Shown: positions 19,807-31,125, numbered from the stretch's first letter. The stretch: DNA of 64,000 nucleotides from Angiostrongylus vasorum (GCA_018806985.1 JADANN010000468.1:62001-126000); one strand, 5' to 3'. Numbers and translations are program-made. The notes: generated by a model from the letters alone, not told the origin.

Positions 19807-21510
19807 AGGCGGTCGACACAAGTGATGAAAATTGTAGAATTAGAACTTCTCGGAATACCTCTAATGGAAGCCGAGTTCGGAAACCCGAATTAGTTTGGAA
19901 GAGCTGAAGTACAAGGATGTATTCCACTGCAAGAACACTCCAGACAAGATAAGATGGTGTACAAGACTAGAGCACAAAAAGTTGCATGATGTTATTGCTG
20001 TTACATCTGATGGCGCGGTAGTAGACAATGATAACAACAGAGACCGATCGACCAGAAGCTTGCCACGCAACTTATGAGGATCATGGCCTCATACATGCTA
20101 ATCCATGCTGCACTGAGAGAACAGTTTCGTAGCAGTTTAGGTGGGGGAAGTTAATGCCGATAAGACTCTCTATTAAAGCCTTGTGCTTCTCAGCTCCAGA
20201 CATCCTGTTCGAAGTAAATAACGCTTGTATGCCGTACGTCTACACTCACACCAACCAATCACGATAAGACGATAAGCCTAACCTTATGGTAAAAATGTTT
20301 CAACTTGTGAACGTATCAAAACAAGCTTTCATTTTTTCTGTCGACCTTATATAGAAGTACTTCTCATTCCTGAATAGCACGTCATGTCGTAGGGCCCATA
20401 AGCAGATGATATCCGTTAGTCTATTAATGGTATGTTGTTCTACTTGTATCACAAAAAGAACGACGTCTATCCACAACTTCAATCTTGGTGATGACTTCGA
20501 TTCTACAGATATGGTTTGCAGTGCAACCAACGGAACCCCTACATGAAGGTGAGCATTGAAGATAACCCAGACTGTTGTCACTTATTTTTATAATCATCGC
20601 TTCAGCTATAAATGTGCAGTTGTTGGACGTCAGTGGTACTCTACTTCTATCGGCACATTTGTTCATTGACGAAAAAACTTGACGATTTTTTATGAAATAG
20701 TAAGAAAGACAATGGGACTGACCTTCCCATGTATCACTTATCATGGTACGCTAAATTCTATGCGTATGTGCACCAAAATTAGGACAGATACGCTATTGAG
20801 CTATATTTTTTTGTAATTTTTATACGCCGAACAAATCCGGTACTAGCTTGCCCCACATCGGAATGATAAGAAGTTTGATTGGTCCGAGGTGATGTCGAAT
20901 CAAGGGATAAGCACCTCTTATTGGCCGGCATTGCTACCACTATAGTTTCAATATCCCATTCGGTTATATACCATGATGAATATTAACTGTTTAGTTGTCA
21001 TAGATTTTAGCTCTATTCAATGAAAAGCTTGCACACTTGCTCCTCAATCGATATGGTCATCGAAAGTGCTTTTTGTGACAGAAATCTCCGCCACCTGAAA
21101 AAAATTTCTGCTCAGTGAAGTAGGCGTCCCTTTGACTCACAAGTGGAGTTGACATCTACACATGATGAATATCTGCGGGCATTCTGGAATGGCTATGTTG
21201 AGATTAAATGGAGAGCCACGCTTAACTAGGATTCATCGTGTCGGAAGAGAGGATTAAAACATGCCTATCGTCTTCATGGATGACGGTTGAGGGGAAATTG
21301 TGAATACAGGGCTAAGATTGGCTGATATAAGTGATAAGCTCGGGAGTGTTAGTGGTTTTAATCTGGTTTCATTTTGTACACTTATTGTATACCCGGAAGC
21401 CGATGCGCCCTTACAGTTGTGAAGCTGTATAAGAGTTTTTTTTTAAACATAATAGGTGGCTAGATCGAGTTGGGCAGCGCATGTTTAAAAGTGTCTTGTA
21501 ATATTAGTTG
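19807..21510. other. Region with possible coding islands, unresolved
   Basis: Short frames at 19895-20077 (plus) and about 20150-20263 (plus, containing APDILFEVNNACMPYVY) have coding-like composition but no splice pairing that I can defend. Minus-strand frames at 20300-20744 are unsupported. The rest is AT-rich. Confidence 0.25.
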
Positions 21511-21514
21511 ACTT

Positions 21515-21672
21515 AGTCATCGGTTCGACCCAGCACACCAAGCTCATAAGGATTTCCATCCATCAGAAGTCGGCATGCATTCAGTCTCCTGTAATGATGC
21601 TTGGCGGAGTCGAACGCACGGCGCATTCCGCAGGAATTAACCAACGCCGATAGTTTCATCCTTTACCTTTTA
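21515..21672 (+). mobile_element. SINE-B, degenerate
   Basis: Starts near CATCGGTTCGACCC (a good B-box) and continues with GCATTCAGTCTCC, GCACGGCGCATTCC and TTAACCAACGCCGATAG. The middle block is deleted. Confidence 0.65.
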
Positions 21673-21871
21673 ATAAATAACGAGTAACAAGATTCTCTGA
21701 GCAGCGAGAATTTTCAATACCTTTTTTTCCTCTTTATATACAATGTCAGTAATCCTTATTTGTTATTACAGGTTATAATCTTGACGGTAATTTCACATTT
21801 GAAGAATATGAGATCAAAAACAATGAAGAAACATTTGTACTTGAAAATAGGCCATGTGAGAGATTTGTTCA

Positions 21872-21885
21872 ATGCAATCATATTA
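21872..21885 (+). repeat. Target-site duplication, left copy
   Basis: ATGCAATCATATTA, repeated exactly at 22263-22276 (14 bp), bounds SINE-A copy 7. Confidence 0.92.
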
Positions 21886-22262
21886 CTTACTTGAATACTT
21901 GGACAGCCCGTCCTCACTGGTTGTGCGGACCTCAGCATAATCTCCACTTTTCGGAGTTTTCCTGGTTTAGCCATTGCGGTTCCCTGGAGTCCCGAGGTCA
22001 GCCTAGCCCTCCAGGTCGTCACCACCACAGGCAGTCGCCGTCCTTGTGAATCATAGAGATTTACCACCATGCGACTACTTCGATACCACGGCGGTGGTGG
22101 ATCCTCCTATTTGTTTACTCTTGGTTTAGCTTCCTCATGGAAACACAGGATCCCTTCGCAGCTTGGGAGACCCTGCTGGGGCATGAATTCCCCCGCTGAA
22201 CATCACAGTCCAACACTCAGGAACACCTTTCAGCCATGATGAGGCGGCAAACCGTTGGGAGG
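21886..22262 (-). mobile_element. SINE-A copy 7
   Basis: The best-defined copy: 377 bp bounded by a perfect 14-bp duplication. On minus it runs from CCTCCCAACGGTTTGCCGCC to CAAGTATTCAAGTAAG, so the termini of the family are fixed by this copy. A roughly 20-bp internal deletion is present relative to copy 6. Confidence 0.93.
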
Positions 22263-22276
22263 ATGCAATCATATTA

Positions 22277-22912
22277 AGTTTTGAAATATAAAAACGACTT
22301 TTTAGTCTTAAAGACACAAGGTATTACCGTGCACGAAGCCTCAACAGTTCGAAGCTATGTGGAGAAATCGTTATCTTCATGTATAAGAAAGAGCAAGTTG
22401 TGAAGGCTGTGTGGCGAAATCCTCCGGTAGTAGATACTAGTATAATTGCCAAGCAAATGTTGTCTTGTATTTGCTCTAAGACATAGAGAGGTTTAGAGAA
22501 TAGACTAGGGCTGCTATGCTGGACTAACACATATAAGGCCTTTGCATCTGTGACTTGCAGAATGTAGCACATTAGCTAAAAGTGCTGTGGGATAAATCAG
22601 GACAGTAGTTTAACCACGCGAAGCCAAGCCTATTACCTATTTGCAAATTGACAAGGTGTTGGTTGGGTAATTTGTACCGGATTTGTCCCGGACGGTGAAA
22701 ATACTGGCTTAGCACATCGATCGGTCCGAACAAGGTAATGTATTGGACGAAGAAGCATTTAGTCGTTTTTGGACATTAACTGATTGATCTATGTCGACTG
22801 CTTTATCCTCCATTCTTTGTATAGTGGCGATATTCACGGATAGCCGCGACGGTGTGCATGAGTATGTGTGGGTGTTATTTTGACACTAATAAATTATCCC
22901 AGATCTGGCCGA
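22277..22912. other. Unannotated sequence
   Basis: No repeat or exon recognised. It may be intronic to the membrane-protein gene that follows. Confidence 0.3.
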
Positions 22913-22948
22913 AAGATTTCAATCAAATGACTGGAATGTACGTCGAAG
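22913..22948 (+). CDS. Possible small exon of membrane-protein gene
   Basis: AATTATCCCAG acceptor, then a 36-nt open stretch within the longer frame, encoding an end of NQMTGMYVE with one leftover G before the donor GAAG|GTTTTA. That phase-1 end matches the phase of the exon at 23561 (begins GT), so the join reads YVEGNNSF. The match of phase is suggestive only; both splice sites are ordinary. Confidence 0.3.
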
Positions 22949-23299
22949 GTTTTATTCTGTTGTGGCTCGGCAAACTGGCTATAAGTACATCTAACTGTTG
23001 TCCCCTAATGGTAGATCTTAGCGACTTGCTCTTGGGTGCACTATCGTCACAAAGAGGTATTGAAGAGTGGACAGGTCTCAGCTGACCTTGCAAAGGGACT
23101 CGAGGGTGACGTGATATATAGGAGAGAAAATTGATGGAATAACGGAAGTCATGTACTAAATATTAAGAGCAACCAAATTTGGAAGCACTCACTTTTAGTA
23201 GAAGAAAATGTTGAGCGGATTTTCATCCCACCCTATTTGACATGATGTACAAAGTAAACAGCAAAGCGTTCAGCGTTGGGAGTTCCTTGCATTCATTTC

Positions 23300-23440
23300 A
23301 ATTCGCAGCATCGTAAAATGGTGCGAACACATCAAGTCGGTGCTGCTATACTCCCAGACATGACTGGTGCTAATTTGCCGACCTCGAGGCATGGTGGACT
23401 TACCTACGTCGCAGCGCGTAATCGAACCATTTACCATCTG
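23300..23440 (-). mobile_element. SINE-B, degenerate fragment
   Basis: Internal SINE-B block on minus (CCAGTCATGTCTGGGAGT and GTCGGCAAATTAGC). Head and tail are eroded. Confidence 0.6.
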
Positions 23441-23560
23441 TATATCATGGCAATTCTAAAGATTGTGCTACACAGCCACATGATTGTCATCTGATAGTGC
23501 AAGAAATCCACCATGATCCAAGGAACGACTTATTTTAGAGGAAAATCTGTGATTTTTCAG

Positions 23561-23681
23561 GTAACAATTCTTTTACACCGTTAGAATTTATGTGGCATGA
23601 AGCAAGTGAAGAAATTCGACCACCTTCATTAAGGATAGTGATGTTGGAACGAAAACAGAAATCAGAAATTATGTTCACAAG
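23561..23681 (+). CDS. Membrane-protein gene, extracellular exon
   Basis: Acceptor GATTTTTCAG at 23551-23560; exon of 121 nt, phase 1 in and phase 2 out, ending ACAAG|GTTGGC. It encodes NNSFTPLEFMWHEASEEIRP, a short basic stretch (LERKQKSE) and MFTR, just outside the membrane helix of the next exon. NNS is a possible N-glycosylation site. I do not recognise the family. The reading frame joins exactly to the exon at 23755. Confidence 0.6.
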
Positions 23682-23754
23682 GTTGGCAAGCATTTACTGT
23701 CCTTAATAATTTGGGTTCCGTTTGATTTTGACCGATCATTGCTCTTATTTTAAG

Positions 23755-23852
23755 GATATTTCTGTTAGCTGTCGCAATTGTTGTTCTGCTCAACATATTG
23801 ATTGCTATCTTGTACTATATAAAAACAGTTAAGCGAACAAATGAAATAGAAA
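23755..23852 (+). CDS. Membrane-protein gene, transmembrane exon
   Basis: A 73-nt intron (23682-23754) ends TTATTTTAAG. Joined in phase, the exon reads IFLLAVAIVVLLNILIAILY, a single roughly 22-residue hydrophobic helix, followed at once by YIKTVKRTNEIE, a basic stop-transfer segment, so the C-terminus should be cytoplasmic (type I topology). The donor is GAAA|GTAAGT. The intron that follows (23853-24385) holds a CA-rich satellite. Confidence 0.65.
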
Positions 23853-24054
23853 GTAAGTGAAAAATTCTAAACAAATGAATCGATATTTTATAGTTGACAT
23901 TGATTCTTGTAAGGCTTTATTGCTACTTCATATCTTCCTTAACCCTTCACCCTCAAGTACACATGCACACATGCACACAAGTGCACACAAGTGCACACAA
24001 GTACACACAAGTACACACATACATAAATACATGTATATATGTATATACCACACA

Positions 24055-24088
<34 letters not shown>

Positions 24089-24385
24089 ATGAAGTCGCTA
24101 GCTACGGAAAAAAAGCTTAAGCTCATCAAGAATTTATAAATGACGAATTCTTGTTCATAGCAAAAAAGATGCATTAAGAATCCTACCAGTAGTGCAACTA
24201 ATTTTACGACAGATGTTTCTAATGAATGTGGTAAGAAGGCAAGCGAAAGCTGATGGGACCAGAGAGTTATATTACAGTCACTGTATAGGCCAATTTTTTA
24301 CACTAAAAAACGAATGGAGCAAACGGTTTTCTCATAGACGTGAATAGATGGATTTTCAGAATTACTGCAATTATTAATGTTTCAG
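23853..24385 (+). other. Intron with simple repeats
   Basis: Runs from GTAAGT to AATGTTTCAG between the transmembrane and tail exons. It contains a minisatellite of roughly 10-bp units (CACACAAGTG type) at about 23958-24020 and a (CA)n run. Confidence 0.55.
23958..24088. repeat. CA-rich minisatellite and (CA)n microsatellite
   Basis: Several CACAAGTGCA units, then ATACATA/ATGTATAT steps and a nearly pure (CA)n run at about 24048-24088. The long frames over it are compositional artefacts. Confidence 0.95.
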
Positions 24386-24501
24386 AAGAAAAAAGAAGAT
24401 ATGATGGACGGAAGAATTCCGAAGCTACACGTGAGTGGCAAAGGACAAAAAAAGCAGTTTATTTTAAAAGCAAGAAGGAAATAGCAAGAAAAGTGCTGTA
24501 A
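24386..24501 (+). CDS. Membrane-protein gene, terminal tail exon
   Basis: Acceptor TTAATGTTTCAG; the phase-1 join to 23852 gives KEKRRYDGRKNSEATREW followed by QRTKKAVYFKSKKEIARKVL and TAA at 24499-24501. The result is a strongly basic cytoplasmic tail of about 50 residues including the end of the previous exon. A GT at ACAC|GTGAGT is a possible internal donor, but reading through keeps an open frame to the stop, so I prefer a terminal exon. SINE-B follows 85 bp later. Confidence 0.55.
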
Positions 24502-24585
24502 ATCATAAATAACGAAGAAAAAAAGAGCCGCCACCCTTGACGTAATAACAATTACTGTCGTTATGGCAAAAAATAGGGGTGCGTG

Positions 24586-24838
24586 TGGCGCAATGGTGGG
24601 AGGCGCCTACTATGCACTCATGGGATCGATCCCCGCTCCCATGGCTCACCAAAAATTCCATCCATCCGGGGTCGGCAAATTGGTATCAGACTTGTCCGGG
24701 AGGATAGCAGCACTAGCTCGATAAATCGGTAGGCCACCGCGAGTCATTGTAAAAGGCCAGATATGAATTCAATCTCCTCCAACGACAATTAACGAACAGA
24801 TCACTCAAGGATTGATCAACGCCGAGAGCTTTATCCTC
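24586..24838 (+). mobile_element. SINE-B copy
   Basis: Intact head GTGCGTGTGGCGCAATGG with B-box-like GGGATCGATCCCC; ends CCGAGAGCTTTATCC. Confidence 0.9.
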
Positions 24839-25496
24839 AGTTTTTATAGCAAAAAAAATATGGGTTTAGCTTTATTAAAGAAGCTTTATATTTCTGAAGA
24901 TGGCTTTCATATAAAGAGCAGAACTTAAACGTGTTTCACTTGCAAATTTCACTTACAAATGAAAGCAAAGGAAAAAATTTACCATCCATAAAACGATAAA
25001 GAATGACCACCATGTTATGTATTGTTATATAGAGAATTTAGACCTCAGGCGAGCCTGATCTAAAGAAAAACCAAAAAAAATTTCGGTCATTCAGGGCAGT
25101 TCCTCAGATTCTGTCTTGGAATTGGTAATGAGGAAATCACCATCAAAAGGCTCCGTGGTAGTCTTTGAGACTGAGGTGGCAAAAAGTGATGTAAGAACGT
25201 AGTTTTTTGTTGATTTCTTCGATTTTCGAAAAAACTGCACATTTCAGACTTCTTTTATAGTGTCGTGGAATGAACGAGTGATATTTAGAAGTATTTCTAC
25301 CCAATAGGTGATCACAATTCACATATTGTACAAGCCCCAGCGCTTCTTTTTCTAGCAGTCATTATCGATGAAGGTGGTGGGATTACATGTGACTTACATT
25401 GTTGTTTGACTGTTTGGAATTTGATTCCAATTGTTACTAAGGCTGGCTTACTCTTGTACGATAAATGTCGGTTTTGTTTTGGTAGCGTTCCTAGGA
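24839..25496. other. Unannotated sequence
   Basis: AT-rich; no exon or repeat recognised. Confidence 0.4.
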
Positions 25497-25870
25497 CCTC
25501 CTAACGGTTTACCGCCTCATCGTGAGTGGGAGGTGTTCCTGGGTGTCGGACTGCGACGTACAGCGGAGGGTTCGTCGCCACGGTAGGGTCTCCCAAGCTG
25601 AGTCCGGCGCTTCCATCAGGAAACCTAGCTAAGAGTAAACCAATACCAGGATTTACCACCGTCCTGGTATCAAAGTCGCATGGTGGCAAATCTCCCTCTG
25701 ATCCACAAGGGCTGCGACTGCCTGTCGTCGTGACGACCTGGGGGCAGACTTTGGCCAGGCAGTCCTCGGGATTCCAGGGAACCACAATGGCTTAACCAGC
25801 AAATCTCCGAAAAATGGTGATTATGCTGGGGCCCGCACAAGTATTGAGGACGGGCCGTTTAAGTATCTAA
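25497..25870 (+). mobile_element. SINE-A copy 8
   Basis: Head CTCCTAACGGTTTACCGCC to tail GGACGGGCCGTTTAAGTATC. The terminal AAGTAAG is degraded. SINE-B begins about ten bases later in the same orientation, so the two families are back to back. Confidence 0.88.
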
Positions 25871-25880
25871 ATCTCCCAAA

Positions 25881-26157
25881 AGGCGTGTGTGGCGCAGTGG
25901 TCGGAGGCGCCCCCGCAACAGTGACGTGGAATCGATCCACGCACCCATGGCTCACCAAGACTTCCATCTCTGCGGGGTCGGCAAATTGGTAGCAGACTTG
26001 TTTGGCGGATTACTAGCACTGGCTCGATACATCGGTAGGCCACCGCGAGTCATTGTAATGGCCAGATATGCATTCAGTCACCTCCAAAGATGTTAAATAA
26101 AGTCGAATGCATGGCGCATCTCTCAAGAATTGATCAACGCCGAAACTTTTATCCTTT
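25881..26157 (+). mobile_element. SINE-B copy
   Basis: Intact head GGCGTGTGTGGCGCAGTGG through the 3' end TTTTATCCTTTTAC, directly behind SINE-A copy 8. Confidence 0.9.
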
Positions 26158-26889
26158 TACTTTTTTGTTGCCCTGCCTCGGAGTCGCTTTGATTCTATCG
26201 GAATCCTCGCTATTATTCTTTCCATAAATCTTTTGCTTTATTTTTCTCGTGAGGTCATAGCCGCACTTGTGCCTACCACTGGAAATCTACCTTCTTTCGA
26301 GGAGGAAAGTTCGTAGAAGATATGAATGAGAAATGTGGCTTGGTGTTGAGTACGGCTGTTCATCTTCAGGAAACGTAGATGGAGTGCTGTCTGTTTTGTA
26401 AGCTCCTTTTTTGATATGATTGAAGCACCAGCCGATTTGGATACTTTGGCAGTAGAAGAGCTTCAAATAAACAATAATGTTAGTGATATCTATATGCTTA
26501 CGACTTCCATCTACCAGAGGCTCCGGCGCGGTTGTTGGTTCTTAATCGGTGAAGCATCCAGGCATAGATTTAGGTCGAGATAACGCCAAAAATTCAGCAA
26601 ACAGCAATATGCAGTGATTTCACTTCTTCAGCCTATTGATTGTTCCTCGTTTTACTCCCCCTTTTTTCGATAATGCTCTTCTTCGAAAATTTTGGTAGTC
26701 AAATTTAAAAACACTTCAACGTGAGCAATTGGCCAAAGCGTTAAAATGGCTGTGTACACACTCTCATGCATTTCCTGCCTCCTCCTTGACACTCTCGAGT
26801 TCGATCAACGATACGCTTCTCACCATTGAACAACACATTTTTAATTGCATTTTTAACTGGTAGAGGAATCATTCAGCGTATTTCCTCCT
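26158..26889. other. Unannotated sequence
   Basis: No supported exon or repeat. Several T-rich acceptor-like sites occur, but none is paired with an open frame. Confidence 0.35.
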
Positions 26890-26995
26890 TAGTTACTTGA
26901 ATACTTGGATGGCTCGTCTTCACCAGTATTGCGGATCCAGCACATCTTCCATTTATCTCTTTTTTCGTGAAGTAGTCGTCGATGGTGGAAAATGG
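26890..26995 (-). mobile_element. RTE-1 3'-end fragment
   Basis: Matches the 3' end of the RTE-1 copy at 46485-46590: CTTGAATACTTGG, GCGGATCCAGCACAT, CATTTATCTC, then GTAGTCGTCGATGGTGG. The fragment is severely 5'-truncated, the usual outcome of target-primed reverse transcription. Confidence 0.65.
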
Positions 26996-27120
26996 TGATG
27001 TCCGCGTGTTTTTTTCTGGTATACTTAAATAACCTTGTCACACCATAAGCCTTGCGAACCGCAATGATTAGAAGCGCCAAGTGATACAGTTTATCGTTAG
27101 TTCAAACTGCCGGCACTAAA

Positions 27121-27335
27121 CAAGGCGTGGGGTCTATTCCTCCGGTGTCGGAGTAGGATTTGGTATCAGGTTTGCCTGGAAGGATAAAAACACTGATTTG
27201 ATACATTGGCAGGCTCCCAAAAATTATTGTATAGGTTAACTTTGCAATCACTCACCATCACTGTGATGGGCGTGGAGTCGAATGCATGGCGCAGAGCTGA
27301 AGATGGATTGATCAACGCCTAATGTTTTATTTTCT
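27121..27335 (+). mobile_element. SINE-B, degenerate
   Basis: Scattered SINE-B blocks (CCGGTGTCGGAGTAGG, GGTATCAGGTTTGCCTGG, AGTCGAATGCATGGCGCA, TTGATCAACGCC) in the right order, with the head mostly lost. Confidence 0.7.
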
Positions 27336-28108
27336 GTACTTTCATCCCACTGTCGTTTAGTCAGAAGACGTAATTCCGTTGTTCTTCAGTTCCTTCAAGT
27401 TGTACTTACACAACTCAGCTCCATCTTCCTTGCCATTTTCTATGGGCAAACAAACCTCTTTCCTGTACAGAAATCTTAACCATCCTCACGTTAATCATTG
27501 TTTTACATTAGCTTATTGTTTTACACTTATGAAGCTAATCAATATCATCTCTAGTTCAAAATTTTTTTGTAACGTAACGAGAAAAAATAAGCCAACTCTC
27601 AAGAATTGATCGTTTAAAAACGTGTAGCCTTAAACGACAAGATTCTTAACATCACGCATATTGCCTTTTTCTAATTTTAGGACAGTGACGTTAACATGAA
27701 TACATTGTCAACTCAATGTAAGGAAGTCGAACGATTGTCAGCTGACTAAGGCACGTCAGTAAGAGATTCGAAGTACCGTAACCCTTATCATACCCACCAA
27801 AACAGGCGTATATTGAAATTATTTCATCACCGTAAACGGAACCTTAAAATCTCTTACATTGTCTAAGATTGAAATGACGTAAATACCCTTTGCACTTTGG
27901 TTATTATAGAATATAACAGAATGGACTTAAAGTTACTTTTATGATTTGTCGAAGTGCTGTCACATTTATTTGAGAATGCACAGCCGAAATACGCGATTAT
28001 GAGGAGGAGAAAAGCAAAAAACATAAACGAGTACGTGCTATGTTGAGTCTACTCTCTATCCAATAAAGAGTACTGTCTATCTTTATTTGCGTTCATGTAT
28101 ATTTATCA
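27336..28108. other. Unannotated AT-rich sequence
   Basis: No gene or repeat supported. The frame at 27379-27609 has no motif. Confidence 0.4.
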
Positions 28109-28382
28109 AGGGCGCGTGTGGGGGCAGTGGTCGGAGGCGCCCCTGCAACACACACGTGGAATCGATCCCAGCACTCATGGCCCACCAAGCCTTCCATCCC
28201 CGGGCTCGGCAAATTGGTACCAGATTTGTCTGCGAGGATAGCAGCACTAGCTCGATACACCGGTAGGCCACCGCGAGTCATTGTAAAGGCCCGATATACA
28301 TTCAATCACCTCTAAAGGATGCTTGATGAAGTCGAATGGCGCATCTCTCACGGATTGACCAACGTCGGGAGCTTTATTCTTT
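28109..28382 (+). mobile_element. SINE-B copy
   Basis: Head GGGCGCGTGTGGGGGCAGTGG (one substitution in the A-box region), B-box-like TGGAATCGATCCC, ends GTCGGGAGCTTTATTC. Confidence 0.9.
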
Positions 28383-29240
28383 TTCATCATATTTATCAAA
28401 TGTTTTCATATGCCTTATGCTATTTATGTAAGATTTCACAAATCATTCTTATCCAGTACCTGAGGGGGGTCGAATCCTCTTTGCACTGTGTAGAGTGCGC
28501 CAAAGCAGCTGGTTCATGTTTTTTCTCGCCTCGCAGCTAATGCCAAAGGGTCGTCATCTCCTTTATGATTGCTGTTATTCTTGAGATGTACATTTGTCGA
28601 AACAATACTGGAAATTAGTTACCTCTAACACAATGTCAATTGTCTTTGGACGACGTTTTTAGGCAGCTATTACTCCTTGACATCACTCTGCTGCCTTAAA
28701 TTATCCTCTTCAACCCTCTTGACATCCATAGACCAGAATAAGCTTAACATAATCACCGCCGTATATTATCAACATATTTGTTAGCATTTATCTTTTGCGG
28801 AGCTGTTGGTTTCTCGATGGTAAACGATAATATCTCGATATCCGGAGTGGCTTTGCTCCATCATTCTATGGATATTAATAGTATTTACGCTGCGATTCAC
28901 GTTATCTCACTGTTGTGCAGCATTCGTCCATATTCATTGCTGTAAGCATTTGGAAACGTTCTGCAATCAATTTCGAGTTTATTTCTGTACTAACACGGGT
29001 TTTCATGCGATAATTATGTTAATTAAAATCGAAGTAGCTGTCCGTTGTCGAGCAAATTTCCGGTCAATGAACTCTTTCGAGTAAAGGAATTTTTGTAGAA
29101 TTTTAAAGAGGGAGTAAAGCTTTTGCTGGTCCACGCCCACCAAAATACCTTTGTAGGAAACGCCCTCGATTCATTTCAAGATCGATGGATAGGAGTCGTT
29201 AGTGACCGCATTTCTGGAGATATCAAACGTAATATCATTT
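28383..29240. other. Unannotated AT-rich sequence
   Basis: No gene or repeat supported. Confidence 0.4.
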
Positions 29241-29243
29241 ACC

Positions 29244-29275
29244 TAAGCATCGTTTGGAGGTGATTGAATGCATAT
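29244..29275 (-). mobile_element. SINE-B micro-fragment
   Basis: About 32 bp of antisense SINE-B (AAGCATCGTTTGGAGGTGA) sitting just 27 bp upstream of a sense copy, so the two lie in opposite orientation. Confidence 0.6.
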
Positions 29276-29301
29276 GATAAGAAAGTAATATGGTAATGAG
29301 A

Positions 29302-29578
29302 AGGGCGCGTATGGCAGTGGTCAGAGTTGCCCTGCAGCACACACGTGGAATCGATTCCCGAGCCCCCAATCGGCCCACCAAGCCTTCCATTCCTTCGGAG
29401 TCGGCAAATTTGTGCCAGACTTGTGTGGGAGGATAGCAGCACTGACTCGATACATCGGTAGACCATCACGAGTCATTGTGAAGGCCAGGTGTGCATTCAA
29501 TCATCTCCAACGGTGTTTAATGAAGTCGAATGCATGGCGCATCCCTCAGGGATTGATCAACGCCGAGAGCTTTATTGT
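29302..29578 (+). mobile_element. SINE-B copy
   Basis: Head GGGCGCGTATGGCAGTGGTC (two-base deletion in the A-box), ends CGCCGAGAGCTTTATTG. Otherwise full length. Confidence 0.9.
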
Positions 29579-29636
29579 TTGATTTTTTATTGTCAAACGT
29601 AAAACAAAATATAAATAGGGTGAAAGATTATTCAGC

Positions 29637-30050
29637 GTTATTGTTCGTGCAATCGAAAGGACGATGCTAGGAGTCTCTCGCCTCACACAAGTAAGGGAAA
29701 GCACCTGAAGCTCAGGTCTACGTCAACGATCAAAAATCAAAGACGCCGTTCCGTATAGCAAACTGCCGAAATAAGATGGGCAGAACAGATAATGCTGCCG
29801 AAGGATAGCCGGAAGATAGAAGCCGTTAGCGATTGGATTCCTCAGGATGTCAAACGTCCTGCAGGAAGACCACCGACCCGATGCTCAGAGTTCTTCACGA
29901 AGACCGTGGAAGAAAGACACGATGCTCAATGAGTTCTAAAGGGAACAGAAGCCATTGGGACCACTCTTGCACACTAAATGGAGAAATGGAGGATTCACTG
30001 GCGTCCACTCAAGTCAGTTAACGATCAACGGGACGACAGATAATACGAGT
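29637..30050 (+). mobile_element. RTE-2 C-terminal fragment
   Basis: Aligns with the 3' part of RTE-2 at 63095-63500: AIERTMLGVSRLTQVRE, then WIPQDVK- and GRPPT-type segments and ATKWRN/STQVS near the end. Frames are broken by indels. 5'-truncated. Confidence 0.75.
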
Positions 30051-30384
30051 GACCTTGTTTGTGCATATATTGAACTTTACAGTTGTATCAGTGTTGTTAA
30101 ATTAAAGGTTTCACACTCTAAGTTCAAAGTCTACCCTGCTGCAATACGCAAAAAGTGCCGCGTGACCATAAGTCGAGCATTCTATACTGAACAGACTCTA
30201 TTGCTGCATCGGCCATTCCACATCCTACTGAACTAGTTAATGTATGCTTTCGTCACACTGGCTCATACAACAAGCATTTGGTACTGAACTAGCTAATAAT
30301 ACCGTATGTCCTAACCATTGAGCAAATAACAATGTAGATTAGTCAGTGTTTTCATCTAGAGCAGACAAGAAGTTGTTATTGAAC
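30051..30384. other. Unannotated sequence
   Basis: No supported feature. Confidence 0.4.
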
Positions 30385-30490
30385 TATTTATTCATTCACA
30401 ATGGATGACGTTTCGTTGGTTTCGCCTTTTTTAGGGCCGGTTTGGTCAAGTTGATACGCAGTTTACTCAACCAAACATTTTCTCAACTTA
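30385..30490 (-). repeat. Penelope-type terminal fragment, solo
   Basis: GATGACGTTTCGTTGG, TTTCGCCTTTTTTAGGGCC and TTACTCAACCAAAC align with the Penelope-like end at 38565-38645; the hairpin is degenerate. Confidence 0.55.
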
Positions 30491-30547
30491 AGAAAAAAAA
30501 CTGAATACATATTGCTACGTTTTCATTTACTGCCTAATCCTGTTTTT

Positions 30548-31125
30548 ATATATGATACAACCACAATGATGCTGAGATATTTACAAAATTCCAGACCACT
30601 GGTGTCTGCGGTGGGGAACGAACGCGCTATTGCTCTTTCCAAGCCTAACGAGTTCACCCCACAACACCATGCGGTCCTTCTTTCGCCTGTGTCTCAGTTA
30701 GTTCTATCGATCAGTGCCATCAACAATCAGTCGTTAACGGGATTGATCTGGGATCCCAAACCGGCAGTTAAGCTGAAGATGCTCGACTACAGACCACGAC
30801 TCATATAATACCCTGCTGTGAAAAACAGTATTAGAGCAATACTTAAAAAGTTAACATTGTGATTTCAAATACAGCCTCAGCTTAACTAGGTTCATTGCCG
30901 ATTTGGGCTGTCCAGATCAATCCCGTTGATGGGTCATTGCTGATGGCACTATTCAATAAAACTAGCTGAGAGGCAGGCCAAACAAAGGGACCTGTATGAT
31001 GTGGTGGTGAAGGCGTTAGCCTCCGTAAAGGGTAATAGCGCGTTCATTCCTCACCGCAGACACCTGCAGCGCAGAATTTTGAGAAAATCTCAGCATCATT
31101 GTGGTTGTATCACTGAATACATAAA
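30548..31125. mobile_element. SINE-C head-to-head pair
   Basis: An antisense copy (30548-30860) followed by a sense copy (30870-31125). Both outer ends read ACAACCACAATGATGCTGAG toward the centre. The plus arm has the tRNA-like GATGTGGTGGTGAAGGCG and GCGCGTTCATTCC. The arms together make a roughly 250-bp imperfect palindrome. Confidence 0.8.

Noticed and set aside
19895..20077. Possible PIWI-domain piece of the Argonaute gene
   Set aside because: The stretch TPDKIRWCTRLEHKKLHD only vaguely recalls a PIWI motif. It is 2.5 kb away past two elements and lacks the catalytic signature.
20300..20744. Two overlapping minus-strand frames of about 100 codons
   Set aside because: Neither has splice signals or motifs, and plus-strand frames overlap. 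Treated as chance.
23857..24174. Frames through the CA satellite
   Set aside because: Repetitive HTHTH or CVCVC peptides produced by a microsatellite.
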